Made by a program: the position numbers and the translations under genes. A stretch of DNA of 64,000 nt from Massospora cicadina. Taxonomy: Eukaryota; Entomophthoromycota; Entomophthoromycetes; Entomophthorales; Entomophthoraceae. Under the pieces are notes generated by a model, which was not told the DNA's origin, did no database searches, and saw nothing but the letters and a program-made list of their open reading frames with translations. Below, one piece after another: positions 33,190 to 44,051 of the stretch. The stretch covers positions 1-64,000 of the forward strand of contig JAKSZP010014897.1 in the NCBI GenBank assembly GCA_022478985.1, written 5' to 3'. How positions within the stretch are numbered: position 1 is the stretch's first letter; each line of letters opens with the position of its first letter.

Positions 33190-33730
33190 CCTTTTGATGG
33201 TGAGAGGAAGAAGAGATGGCGTTCCAGGCCATCAAGGAGGCCCTTCTCACAGCGCCAGTCCTAGCGCACCCAGATGCTGACTGATCATTCATTGTGGAGA
33301 CAGATGTGTCCAATTTCGCCATTGTGGAGGTCCTATTTCAGACAGGGAAGATGGTTTGGAGCACCCAGTATGCTACTTCAGCAGGAAGATGCTACCAACT
33401 GAAACAAACTACCCCATCTATGACAAGGAACTCTTGGTGATTGTCATAGCACTAGATGAGTGGCAGCATCATCTGTTGTATGCGTGCCACCAATTCACGA
33501 TCTGGACTGACCACAGGGCCCTTGAGTTCCACAAAAGCCCCCATAGGATAAACCAGATACAAGCCTGCTACACTTAGAGCTGTCGCAATATGACTTCAAG
33601 ATAGAATACAAGCCTGAGGAGAGCAACTTACTCCCAGGCCTACTTAGCTGGGACCCAAAAATGACCTTCACAAAGGAGGAGCTGGACGTGTTCAACATGG
33701 CCACAATGCTCCCTCCCAGGTACTTGCATT
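33190..33730 (+). pseudogene. Element D RNase H
   Basis: After a connection region, the frame shows FIVETDVSNFAIVE (catalytic Asp), HPVCYFSRKMLPTETNYPIY, DKELLVIVIALDEWQHHLL (Glu) and FTIWTDHRALEF (Asp), then after a stop NLLPGLLSWDPK in place of the usual ADALSR. It is interrupted by TGA near 33282 and TAG near 33577. The pol frame continues to about 33900, where F cuts D before the integrase. Confidence 0.85.
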
Positions 33731-33901
33731 AATACAGGAAGAACGATCTGACTTAACAGAGAACATTTGGACAGCCCAATGATGCACCAATCTTTGGGGT
33801 CAAGGTCAGGAAAGAGATAGAGGGAGGGGAACCCAGAAAAGGTTACAAGAATTATAGGAAGGAGGGGACCTCATCCTGCACCATGATCGCCTATAGGTCC
33901 T

Positions 33902-35016
33902 TGTAAAAATTATTGGGTTTTGATTATTTCGGCTAATAAACCCTATAAACCCATTAATTGCACAGATTCAGGCTTTGTGCAATAGAGCGTATTGTATAGT
34001 ATTTGATATGATTGAATGATAATAGTATTACAATTATTATCAGTAGTTGAATGGAAGTCCTAGATCTTGACCCAACGCTCGGCCATTATTTCCTCCCAAA
34101 ATACTTGTGATGCCTTGGAATAGGGATTTGTTCCCTCATACCATCTAACCTGATCTTCTCTTAGATTCCTGTTTACAGTTTCTCTGGTTTGACACAGTCA
34201 GCAGCAATCCCAGATTTGATTCCACTTCTTCTCTGAATCTCTCACTCAGATCCTTACTCTTTTTCTTAAAGAGTCTCCCAATTATTGCACACAGCAATAA
34301 TATCCATGAGAAAGAATAGAACAAATGTATGATGATAAAGTTTACTAAGCTGAGATATCTACTGTATACTCTGTTTTTTATTATTAGTGAATTCTAGGAA
34401 TCTATAGAGGGGGTTTCAGTGCCCAAGCCTCAGTTGACACCTCTTCAATGAAACGGCAGCCATTGCCATTGAATCACCCATCCTTGTCTCAGCAGTAATG
34501 GTCTTCCCCATCCTGACTAGGATTTCTTCATTGGACATCTACAAGACCTAAAAAAGAAAGAGTCAGAAAGCGTGTCCCTAACGTTTTCCTCTCAATCGAA
34601 GTGAACTAACCATATTCAGCAAGCGACCTGCTTAGGTAATGGGACTTGTTAACCATTAAGGTAGGTCGTGAACTAACTGATCATTTATTAGTTGCAGGCG
34701 GCATCACTCACTTGCAACTTACTCCTTATATTCCCTATCAGTCAGTGATGAAACCTGACTGATCCTAATCAGTACACCTAATAGTTAATTAACTATCAGA
34801 TGCCCCTATTTTGTCAGCAACTCTGCCCAACAAGATCTTAAGCATTTGTTTGTATCAATCCCTGACAGATCTGTTATGGCGAAAAAATAAAATCTCCCAA
34901 GCATAGCTACCCTGAAATCAGGGTCAACCGATTTTCAATACACCTCGCATTAGAAAATTATCCCCTAGAAATTCCTGGTAATCTAGTTGCTGGTAATATG
35001 GGCAAAAATCCCAACA
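33902..35016 (-). repeat. 3' LTR of element F
   Basis: Starts TGTAAAAATTATTGGG and ends GCAAAAATCCCAACA on the plus strand. It matches 41650-42768 throughout. On the minus strand, a G-rich tract (AAGAGGGGGTG) abuts it at 35017-35030, as expected for the polypurine primer. Confidence 0.94.
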
Positions 35017-35593
35017 CACCCCCTCTTGCCTAGATTTCCAGAGTGAAAAGGAATGGGGCAGGAGAACACCGCTTTGGACACTCAGTCAAATACTTCATTT
35101 GCTCAAGCAGAGTATGATCACCAGTACTCAATGCTGCTTGGGATGACCTTTGGCATGCGGCTCTCTTCCTCTTCCTCCTTGCTACCACCTACTCAGAGCG
35201 TGGTCCCCACAATCTTCTGTTGTGCTGGGCTGATTAATTTACTCATGATGATATTAATCCTAAGATCCAGTTTCTCCCCATCAGGGTATATGACCCACTG
35301 TCATATTCAGGATTCTTGGTCCTGAATCCTCAATTTCTTGATTTTCTCCTTGTCCTTGACAGGAGACTCTTGTTGTCAATGTTTTTTGTGGCTCAATTAG
35401 AAATGCTCATTTATGTATGCCCTTGTTATTTTCTTCTCATAACTTCTTGGCTCATGTCATTCTTAATTCTTCTATGGAGAGCTTATCTCATTAATTTTGA
35501 GATTAATTTCTCTGAAATTGGAGCTTAATTGATTTTAGAGTGCATAATGTTGTCTATCATATAAGTCTGACATCCCCCTATCATCAAGCTCAT
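35017..35593. other. Element F region between 3' LTR and antisense ORF
   Basis: The plus-strand ORFs (35053-35325, 35316-35528) are hydrophobic and Cys/Ser-rich. The segment CTTGCTACCACCT to CAGGGTATATGACCCACTGT is homologous to 56113-56250 in element G, so this region belongs to the F/G family. In the direction of the antisense ORF it is where a promoter would lie. I see no clear TATA box. Confidence 0.5.
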
Positions 35594-36728
35594 ATGTCAA
35601 ATTCTGAGTTGCGGTACCAACAGCTGCTCAACAAATTGTCTGATCAAGATCTTCAGCTCTTCCAGCAGATGAGTCAGGCTGCATGACGGAACCTCTTCTA
35701 CGGTCCTTCCAGGACTCATACTCCTAGTCTGGCACCAGTGGCTAGTCCTTCCATGGAATTATTGGAAATGGTAACCAAACCCACTGAGACCAGGCTAGCG
35801 ATCATCTAAAATGACTTGCGGTCAATCCTTCCTCTGTCATTGATTTCAGAGTTAGATTTCAAAACTCTCCTGGATTCAGCTCCTTTCGCAGATGCGCCTA
35901 ACATCATCATTGATACTCCTGAACTAATGCCCTTCACTCTTGATCGTTCCTTTTTCACCAGGTCAGACTTGCTTCTGGAGTTCCTCTTCTGACTTGGTCA
36001 ATACTAAAAGCCAGCTGTCTTGGCCACTAAACTCACCATCAGCAACAGCATACATTTCAAACTCCCCTACGCAGAATTAAGGGCTCAAGTCACTGAGGCT
36101 TTATCCATAGCTCTGAATTCTTCCACTCTCGAGAACATTCTAGATCAGGATATTGCAGCTTATACTCTTTGTTTTGCACGCCAAGTTCTTCAAAGTTGGG
36201 CCACGAAGCTTCCAGCCTCTCCTGGCTTCCATCTCTCTTTCTGCTTCAGCTTCTGAGAAACTTGTAGTTGTCTCTTGTAGGATGCCATTCACTCCTTAAA
36301 TGACTATCTCATTTCTGGTGCGTCCCATTGGTATCTTCTGCTGATGGCTTTAATAGGGACATGATTTGTCAACCCCATCTACTATTCCTTGTTTGTTGCC
36401 AGCCCATACATCTAGTGTTCTTGACAAAGCCCATTGGCAAGCGCTCAAGACCAATCTTCCAGCTACAGTACCATATCAGGATTACTCAGTGTTATTCACT
36501 GACTGCCTCTTCCTGTACTGTTGCTTCCCTCCTCACTCTGGGGTATCATGTTTGGCTTCTTCTGAGATCTCAATTTCCCTTCCCCTAGTCATTTTCTCAC
36601 AGGGATCTGCGTCCACTAAAAGAACTTGGCTTTGTGTAGGTCTAGCCCTCACTAGCTTCCTATCTCACATAGATTTTGATGGGTTATTCACTCCTACTGT
36701 GATCCATCCTCCCTCCTCCAAGAGGTGA
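35594..36728 (+). pseudogene. Additional ORF antisense to element F, unknown function
   Basis: The plus-strand frame starts ATG 35594 with an amphipathic N-terminus (LRYQQLLNKLSDQDLQLFQQ), then PSLAPVASPSMELLEMVTKP and LRSILPLSLISELDFKTLLD. After a shift come LPYAELRAQVTEALSIALNS (36020-36256) and DKAHWQALKTNLPATVPYQD (36366-36728). Stops are mostly TGA or TAA where CGA or CAA would fit, as expected from C-to-T decay. About 375 codons in all. No domain is recognised. Its place, antisense between integrase and 3' LTR, parallels the extra ORFs described in some plant Gypsy elements. Element G keeps what look like its flanking ends. Confidence 0.6.
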
Positions 36729-36769
36729 CATAGGCAGAATCATCCCCAATTCGAGGATAATCTGTAATA

Positions 36770-37075
36770 AATAAATATATATAATAGTCCTTTCTATGCG
36801 GTTTTAATAATCTTTTTTTCCAATATCTTTATCAATATTTCATTCTTTTTTTCTTCTTTTTTCTATGGGGCTTGACTTGTTTCAGTTCAGCGGTCCATCT
36901 TTTTCTTTTTTCCCCCATACTGGATCCTAGGTATTCTTAGACCTACCAGAGAATATGGTTCAGAGGTCCTTTTTTTTGACTTGACCTAATCATTAGGACA
37001 TAACCAACTTTATTGTTCAGAAGTCCTTCAGGAACTCTTTTTTTGTTATTTTTTCCTTGATCCATCACTTCAAAT
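36770..37075. repeat. Degenerate TTCAGAGGTCC repeats in F
   Basis: TTCAGCGGTCC (36893), TTCAGAGGTCC (36959) and TTCAGAAGTCC (37017) recur at intervals of about 60 bp in a pyrimidine-rich stretch. The same motif recurs four to five times at 58545-58740 in G, at the equivalent place between the extra ORF and integrase. Function unknown. Confidence 0.65.
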
Positions 37076-37079
37076 ACTT

Positions 37080-37560
37080 AGCATGGACTCGATTTAAAAC
37101 CCTTCCATTCAAGAGGTTCTTGATGGAGTAGGTGTCCGTCGCCATCTTGGCAATAATCTCAAAAAAACATGACCACAATGCATCCAGTTTTTTCTTCTCC
37201 TGAACCTATGCATATTGAAATAGGCAACTCTTTCACCTATTTAATATTCTGAAAAGGCTGGTCAAATTCTAATCGTCCTTCATTTTTGCTCATATCCTTT
37301 TCTTCAAAGTAGTATCAAATGCTTGCAATTGCATTTCAATTAGATATTTGTTGATCAGTTCAGGTACTGCTTGGCACTCCATGCAACAAGCTAGATAGTC
37401 TGTGACATTATAGTTGATTGAATCCTAGTAGTAGTACTGGCAAATATGTTCAGTTATTTTTACAGGCCTCTATGCCTGACAACCTTATGAGTGGCTTATA
37501 TGATAGCTGCTCTTTCCAACGGCTTTGGGAATAGTAACTGCTTCCCATTAATCATCTTAA
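37080..37560 (-). pseudogene. Element F integrase, N-terminal fragment
   Basis: The minus strand encodes KMINGKQLLFPKPLERAAII, ATHKVVRHRG and, in another frame, YLACCMECQAVPELI, the HHCC zinc-binding region of a Gypsy integrase. The catalytic D,D,E core is not recognisable: sequence diverges into the TTCAGAGGTCC region. A deletion of most of the core is therefore likely in F, whereas G retains its core at 58920-59600. Confidence 0.6.
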
Positions 37561-38120
37561 ACACTTGGCTATCCATGGTCTTGGTGTTTCCATCGCTTTT
37601 CTAAGCGCACCTTGGTTTTCTCTGGGCTCATTCCCATCCTCTCCGTCAACCATTCTCTGGAATAACACATCCACCTGCTGGTATACCATCTGGACCATTG
37701 GTAACTGTGATAAGCCATCCGCATTCTGGTGAGAAGCCCCCATTTTGGTGGACAATCTCATAATTGTAAGCCTGTAGCTTTAGTGCCCATCAGGCCAGTC
37801 ATTCTTAAAGTTCTCTCTAATTGTGTAGCCAATGTAACGAGGAGTGGTCCATCACCACTTTTAAGTGCGTTCCATGGATGTACACCTGAAACTGTCTACA
37901 AGCATAAATGACCACAAGGCATTCACGCTCAGTTATGGTGTAGTTCCTCTCAGCGGCTGAGGGTGTCCAGCTCACATACACCACTGGATGTTTGTCCCCA
38001 AGTTCATCTACTTAGCTCAATATGGCGCCGATCACCATCAACAAAGCATCAGTTTGTATAATAAACTCTTAATAAAAATTTTAATCAGAATTGGAGAATC
38101 TATTAAATACTGGCATAACT
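37560..38120 (-). pseudogene. Element F RNase H
   Basis: Minus-strand order: FIIQTDALLMVIGAILS (catalytic Asp near 38060), HPVVYVSWTPSAAERNYTIT, ERECLVVIYACRQFQVYI (Glu), HLKVVMDHSSLRYI (Asp) and ASHQNADGLSQLPMVQM (final Asp; frame 37761-37552). All four acidic positions are present, making this the most complete RNase H in the window. It is broken by a stop after GAILS and by a shift near 37770. Confidence 0.85.
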
Positions 38121-38239
38121 CATCAAAGGATTCCTGGGCCTCTTCATTCCATATGAATCCTTTTTTCAGATCCTTCACCAGATGGAATAAGGGCTTGGCT
38201 ATTCAGGGAAAGTCCTGAATAAATCTTCTATAGTATCTG

Positions 38240-38990
38240 ACCATTCCAAGGAACACTTGGATATCTTGGACACTCTTCAGCACAACCATTTGTTCTATGG
38301 CTTTAATCTTTTGGGCTTGCAGCTGAAATCCACTAGAGTTGATCATGAATCCCAAAAATTCAACTCTTTCTTAAAGAAGTGACACTTCCTTGGCTTAATC
38401 TTCAGGTTAGCCATGGTCAGTCTCTTAGATACTTCTTACAAGTGGTGTAAATGGTCAGTAAACATCCTACTGAACACATTGATATCGTCCAAATACACCA
38501 GGACGCATGACAAATTCATTCAATATAGCGTCCATGGCCCTCTGGAACGTTGCAGGCGCATTGCATAGACCCTGGGGCGTCCTCATCAGTTGATATAGCC
38601 CCTGCATGGTAATAATCGCATATTTTTCTTGGTCTTCCCTTAGCAAATTAATTTGCCAATATCCTATATCAGATCCATCGCGGAAAAAATACTTCACTTC
38701 TCCCAATCAATCTAGCGCATCATCAAATTCTGGTAGGAGATACAAATCCTTCTTCGTAATATTATTCAGCTTCCAGTAATTGATCACCACACAAATAGAG
38801 CCATCATTTTCTTCACAATAAGAATTGGACTTTCTTAGGGACTCAATGATGGAACTAAAAGCCCATGCTTCACTAGTTTGCTGATTTCTTCTTCCACTAC
38901 TGCTTTGGCCGCCTTTGACCATCAAATTGGTCTCATCCTGATTGGAAAATTTCCCCAGTATTGACCTTGTGGATCACATTTCCTGTGTAT
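38240..38990 (-). pseudogene. Element F reverse transcriptase
   Basis: The minus strand shows ICVVINYWKLNNITKKDLYL and LPEFDDALD (38925-38707), then DIGYWQINLLREDQEKYAII and MRTPQGLCNAPATFQRAMDA (38706-38467). The catalytic box VLVYLDDI is intact at 38484-38495 but in a different frame from the preceding motif. MTMANLKIKPRK-like sequence follows near 38400. Only a few lesions separate this from an open frame. Confidence 0.88.
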
Positions 38991-39674
38991 CCCAAATTGT
39001 GGTTATTCTGGGCAAATACTTCCCAACTCTTTTTGAACAATTTGAGCATCTCCTCTTGCTGTCCTTTCATCAGTCAGCGAGTTGCTCTTGATCAACCCAA
39101 AATGTTGATACTTAGGTTACCCCAGCTGTAAACCCATCTCATTGAGGGTCTAAACTCGTGGAATTTCCTCAGTTCAGCCACCAGGATTAGATGAACAAAT
39201 GTGACGTTTTGATTCTTCTCAATCTTCATCGGTTTTTCACTTAAATTTTCCAGGAGAACTCGAATTTCTCCATGTCCTGGCATTATTATACCAGGAGCCA
39301 CCCAAGGCTCTACTCTAAACTTCCTCCAGGGGCTTCCAACCTCCCCATACAGCAGCTCTAGTATCTCTAATGTCAACCCCGTGTTGACTATCATCTGTGA
39401 TCCTGGCAGTATGGTTTTTGCATTCTTGATCCGCAGTGGAAATTCCCCAATTTTTAAAATTTTGTCAGCATTTTTTATCACTTCTGGCCAACTAGCTGGT
39501 ATTGAATCGGTACAATGCTGTCATTGTATATCAAGTTGATGAAGTTATTTCTCCTACTCAGTGGCTTTTCCCCATCCTTCTGATAGACCAATGGTAAAAT
39601 CTGACCTAATATGGTCAACATATTATACTTGAAGTTACATTTAACTCTGTCCTTCCATAGAAACTCTGTCCTGA

Positions 39675-39914
39675 TCAGATGTCATAGTTTTGGTTGGCCA
39701 AAACTATTGCTGGCGCAGATGCCACCATTGATCCAAATCTAAGTGGCAAAGCGTTATACGCTCCACATGAGATGGTGGTATTTGGCCCAGCTGTCCCATA
39801 CTCCTTCTTGTGTTCAAAGTCAGGTGAGATCTTCATCTTTTTCATCTGATTGGTTGAGACAGTGTTAATGGGCACTCCACTGTCAACTATTGCCCTCGCC
39901 CATACTTTATTCAC
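39675..39914 (-). pseudogene. Element F protease
   Basis: The 79-residue frame reads ARAIVDSGVPINTVSTNQMK (active site DSG) and FEHKKEYGTAGPNTTISCGA, ending with NYDI then TGA, where A has YHILIGT. Retropepsins accept DSG or DTG, so the catalytic site is conserved. A connector of about 700 bp to RT includes the 39481-39092 frame. Confidence 0.8.
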
Positions 39915-40149
39915 TAATATCTATATATATACACTCAGAGTATTATATGATAGTGTTTACTGAGTGTATAGTTGCATTATTAGCCGAATTGAGGGTGTGA
40001 GATTTGCGCCAATAAATCAGGAAATAATTCCTTAATAGCGCTGAGGGGATTGACAGGTTTGCCTCATCTAATCAAACTTTTGTCAATTCTTTGGGATTAT
40101 CTGTGGCTCAAATCTTGTCCACTAGTTGTCAGGCATATGACTGGGCAAC

Positions 40150-41604
40150 TTCCTAAATTATTTTGGGGTCGATCCCCTTTGCCCTGGATCTTGTTACCAT
40201 GTTTACGTCCAATTTTGACCACATGATACAGTTGATTCTGTATGTCTTCATCCACAAACAGATCACTGATGTCAATTTCCTCATGCAGAATATCAGGAGG
40301 AACAGGCTTCTACGTAGCTCTAGACTGTTCCCCATCTAGGCCGTGGGCCCTTTATCTGACTCCTTTGCAGTAGCAGACTCTTTTGCTTGGACCACGCTGA
40401 TTTAATCCTTGGGCTTCTTTCTATTTACAGCAAAATGTCCCTTTCCTCTGCATTGGTAACAGACTTTCTCATTCTTTTTAATTTGTCTGAAGTCTTCAGG
40501 CTTATTCCCCAGCATGGTTCAGTTGTTCATCTCTTTAGAACCCTCATTCCCCTTTGTGGGATTAGAATTTTGTACTGGGTTGGATTTGGAACTTCTGTTT
40601 GTGGCATCAAATGTTGCTCCCAAGATTTTCAAATTATCTACCATCTGAGAGGTAGTAATTTCCGTCATGAACATGGAGGACATCATCCAGTGAAAATTGT
40701 GGTAGGGCTGAAGGCCGCTTGTAATGCAATTCTGGCATCAAAGTCATCCAGTACCTTTGCTCCAACCAGGATTTTCAATTCCTCATAGAAATAATCCATG
40801 AAGCTTGCTAAAAATTCATCTTTATGGAATTGGATACTAATAAACTCTTGTTTGCGCTTTGACATGTGTTGGGCTTATGAATTCCTTATAATGGCCACTT
40901 TGGCCTCCACGTATGACCAGCTGTACCCATCCAGGTGGGGCAACACTAGGTTTTGGAAATCAGTGTCTAGGCAATTCATCACTGTCAATGCCTTTTGATG
41001 ATCACTGTATCTGTACATAGTCATATTGAACAGTTTGAAAAACGCTGGGCATTATCCCAATAAAAAATCAGCAAATTTTGGTGTTGCCTTGAATTCCTCC
41101 AAGGTTTCTCTAGCTGCCTCTCTAGGTTTGGCTACTCAGCTCAATTGGAGAGTAATTTCAGGCGTCATCTCTGAAATAGCGGCAGAAGCAGGTGCCATGT
41201 TTCTTGGGGTATTCAACTTCCCATTTATCATATGAGGAGTTCTTTCTTTGGCATCAGTCACCACATATGGCTTGCAATCACATTTGTGAGTTTTTAGCTC
41301 CTTGACATGTTTAAACATAACTCAATATCAGCGGTGAAAGCTCTTAAATGAACGTGATCCGCTTCAACCTATATTTTCAGAAATAAGACTTCTTGAATTA
41401 AGTCCCCTTCTTTCTTCTTTAATGACGTCACTTTTCCAAGTAACTTATTCCTAGAACTTGTGACATTTTTGATCCCTTCCTCCATCTTGGCGACTCTTTC
41501 TTCCAAGGCTGTGAATTCTCAATGATCCGCTTAGTTCAGGGCGTTCTGATTAATGGTGGCTAACTCCATCCATAGTTTTCTTAACTCATCTTTATACGAC
41601 ATTC
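40150..41604 (-). pseudogene. Element F gag
   Basis: It starts at ATG 41602-41604 (MSYKDELRKLWMELATINQN), 25 bp after the primer-binding site, with a helical N-terminus continuing to 41330. Middle pieces are 41318-41136 (RNMAPASAAISEMTPEITLQ) and 40865-40683 (DEFLASFMDYFYEELKILVG). A zinc knuckle near 40440-40480 reads CYQCRGKGHFAVNR: C-x2-C-x4-H is kept but the fourth ligand is Arg instead of Cys. Element G starts with the related MSYMSELCKIWKKLENVIKN. Several stops break the frame. Confidence 0.82.
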
Positions 41605-41628
41605 TTCTGAGTTTTCTACTCGACTACA

Positions 41629-41646
41629 CCCCTGTAGTGAGCACCA
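41629..41646 (-). promoter_or_regulatory. Primer-binding site of F
   Basis: The minus strand reads TGGTGCTCACTACAGGGG, 3 nt from the LTR end at 41650. It is identical to B's site and is the reference for the shared motif. Confidence 0.85.
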
Positions 41647-41649
41647 CTT

Positions 41650-42768
41650 TGTAAAAATTTATGGAATTTGATTATTTTCAGCCAATAACCCCTATAAACT
41701 TATTACTTGGACAGGTTCAGGTTTTATGTAATTTGTCCGTGTTGCATAGTATTTGATATGTTAGATTGATAATAGTATAACAAGTATTATGCGTAGTTAA
41801 ATGGAAGTCCTTGATCTTGACCAACGCTTGGCCAGTATTTCCTCTTAAAATACTTGTGATGTCTTGAAATAGGGATTTGTTCCCTTGTACCATCTAACCT
41901 GATCTTCTCTTAGATTCCTGTTTACAGTTTTTCTGGTTTGACACACAGTCAGCAGCAATCCCAGATTTGATTCCTCTTCTTCTCAGGATCTCCTCTCAGA
42001 TCATTACTCTTTTCCTTAAAGAGTCTCCCAATTATTGCACACAGCAATAATATCCCTGAGAAAGTATAGAACAAATGGATGCTGATAAAGTTTACTAAGC
42101 TGAGATATCTACTGTATACTATGTTTTTTATTATTAGAGAATTCTAGGAATCTATAGAGGGGGTTTCAGCGCCCAAGCCTCAGTTGACACCTCTTCAATG
42201 AAAAGGCAGCCGTTGCCATTGAATCACCCATCCTCGTCTCAGCAGCGATGGTCTTCCCCATCCTGGCTAGGATTCGGTCATTGGACATCTTCAAGACCCA
42301 AAAAAGAAGGAGTCAGAAAGCGTGTCCCTAACGTTTTCCTCCCAATCGAAGTGAACTAACTATATCTGGCAAGCGACCTGCTTAGGTAATGGGACTTGTT
42401 AACCATTAAGGTAGGTTGTGAACTAACTGATCATTCATTAGTTGCAGGCGGCATCACTCACCTTGCAACTTACTCCTTAAATTCCCAATCAGTTGGTGAT
42501 GAAACCCAACCAATCCCAATTGGTAAACCTAATAGTTAGTCAACTATCAGATGCTCCTATTTTGTCAGCAATTCTGTCTGACGAGATCTTAAGCATTCAT
42601 CTGATTTGATCCTCAATGGATCCAACCAGGTGTATAACCTAAAATCCCCCAAACATAGTTACCCCAAAATCAGGGTCAACCAATTTCCAATTCACCTTGC
42701 ATTAGGGAATTATCTCCTAGCGCTTTTTGGTAATCTAGTTGCTGGTAATATGGGCAAAAATCCCAACA
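41650..42768 (-). repeat. 5' LTR of element F
   Basis: 1119 bp, matching 33902-35016. A short ORF at 42606-42794 crosses its edge and is not a gene. Confidence 0.94.
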
Positions 42769-43495
42769 TTTCTGATGCTCAAGCTTCAAACTGAGGTAAT
42801 GGAGCTATTCATGGCTACCCCCTGGCAGGACACTCTGGTGTGGAAAAAACAATTGAGCTGATACGCCAGAACTACTCCTGGCCAGGCTTAGCGGAAACTG
42901 TGAGAAGGTATACCTTGCACTGCCTTACCTGTGCCTGATCAAAGCCATCTCAAAGCAAATCTGCAGGAAAGTTGAAACCACTGCAGATTGCACAAATGCC
43001 GTGGACCTTTCTTAGAATGGATTTCATCACCAGGCTCCCAAAATTGGAGGGCTATGATGCAGTAATGGTGGTATTGGACTAACTAATGAAATATGCTGAG
43101 TTATTCTCATGAACCTCCAAGGTCATGACAAAGGACATGGTGGATATCTCGTGATGGAGGTCTTTTCCCAACATGGACTCCAAGAAGAGATCATATTGGA
43201 CAGGAGTCTGCAGTTCATCTCTAGGTTTTGGGATCACCTCCTAGAAAATCTTAAGATTAAACCAAGCTGTTTCTCCGCTTACCACCCCAATTGGGTGCCA
43301 GAGGGAAGGGTCAAACAAACCCTTGAACAGTACCTACGGTGCTACCGCACTACATGACAAGATTATTGGATCAAGTGGCTGAGAATTGCACAGTTCACGT
43401 ACAACAACCTGGAACACTTGTCAACTGGTATATCCCCCTTTTTTGCAAACCATGGGTATCACCCACAGACAATGGAGGGACATGCTGGGGGGTGA
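42769..43495 (+). pseudogene. Element D integrase (continues from left of F)
   Basis: Immediately right of F the plus strand reads SDAQASN, then HGYPLAGHSGVEKTIELIRQ and RRYTLHCLTCA, the HHCC zinc region. The core follows in shifting frames: FLRMDFITRLPKLEGYDAVM (first Asp), EEIILDRSLQFISRFWDHLL (second Asp) and EGRVKQTLEQYLRCYRT (Glu), then IAQFTYNNLEHLSTGISPFF. It continues the D pol cut at 33901. Stops at TGA near 42793 and in the core disable it. Confidence 0.88.
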
Positions 43496-44047
43496 AACCC
43501 GTGGCGGATAATTTAGTGACTGAAATGAGGGAAAATCTGAATATATTGAGAGACAATCTGGATAAGGGGGTGGAGGCTCAGAAGAGGAAGGTGGATGCGC
43601 ATCGCTCTGAGGCTCCACCCCTCAAAGAGGGGGAATGCATTGTGATAAATGCCAAGCACTATACACACCTGAGACAGTGTAGAAAGTTTGGGACAATCAT
43701 CCTAGGACCTTACAAGGTCTTTAGACAGGTGAATGAGGTGGCGTACAAATTAGAAATTCCAGAAGGATTGCACGCACACCCAGTTCTGCATGTTTTGCAG
43801 CTCAAGAAATATGAAGGTCCCATACTAGTGAAGCTGGAGCTGGTCCAGTTGGACAACCCCGGACAGGCAGAGTATGAGGTGGAGGAAATCCTGGATACCA
43901 AGATCATTTGCAAAAAGCGATGGTACTTGGTAAAATGGGTTGTCTACCCAATAGAAGAATCCTCATGGCAAACAGACACCAATTGCGCCAACTGTTCCCA
44001 GAAGGCAGAGGAATACTGGGTGCGCAGGGGGCTCTCCTCTGAGGGGG
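43496..44047 (+). pseudogene. Element D integrase C-terminus with chromodomain
   Basis: This is one of the longest undamaged stretches. ENLNILRDNLDKGVEAQKRK and LRQCRKFGTIILGPYKVFRQ lead to the GPY/F-type module and HPVLHVLQLKKYEG. A chromodomain at about 43870-43990 (EYEVEEILDTKIICKKRWYL, VKWVVYPIEESSWQ) has the aromatic and acidic positions of the family. The chromodomain directs integration by reading histone marks in known chromoviruses. The open frame ends in the 3' LTR. Confidence 0.9.
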
Positions 44048-44051
44048 GTGA

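Larger units (their letters stand above)
33902..42768 (-). mobile_element. Element F: Ty3/Gypsy retrotransposon with extra antisense ORF, inserted in D
   Basis: LTRs of 1115 bp (33902-35016) and 1119 bp (41650-42768) flank, on the minus strand, primer-binding site (41646-41629), gag, protease, RT, RNase H and a degraded integrase. A 1.7-kb region (35017-36770) before the 3' LTR carries an antisense ORF. LTRs run TGTTGGGATTTTTG to TTTTTACA on the minus strand. The flanking pentamers are GTCCT and TTTCT, an imperfect target duplication, and D's pol reads on across F. F keeps the YLDD box and is the best-preserved of the F/G family. F and the split G LTR are homologous. Confidence 0.92.
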
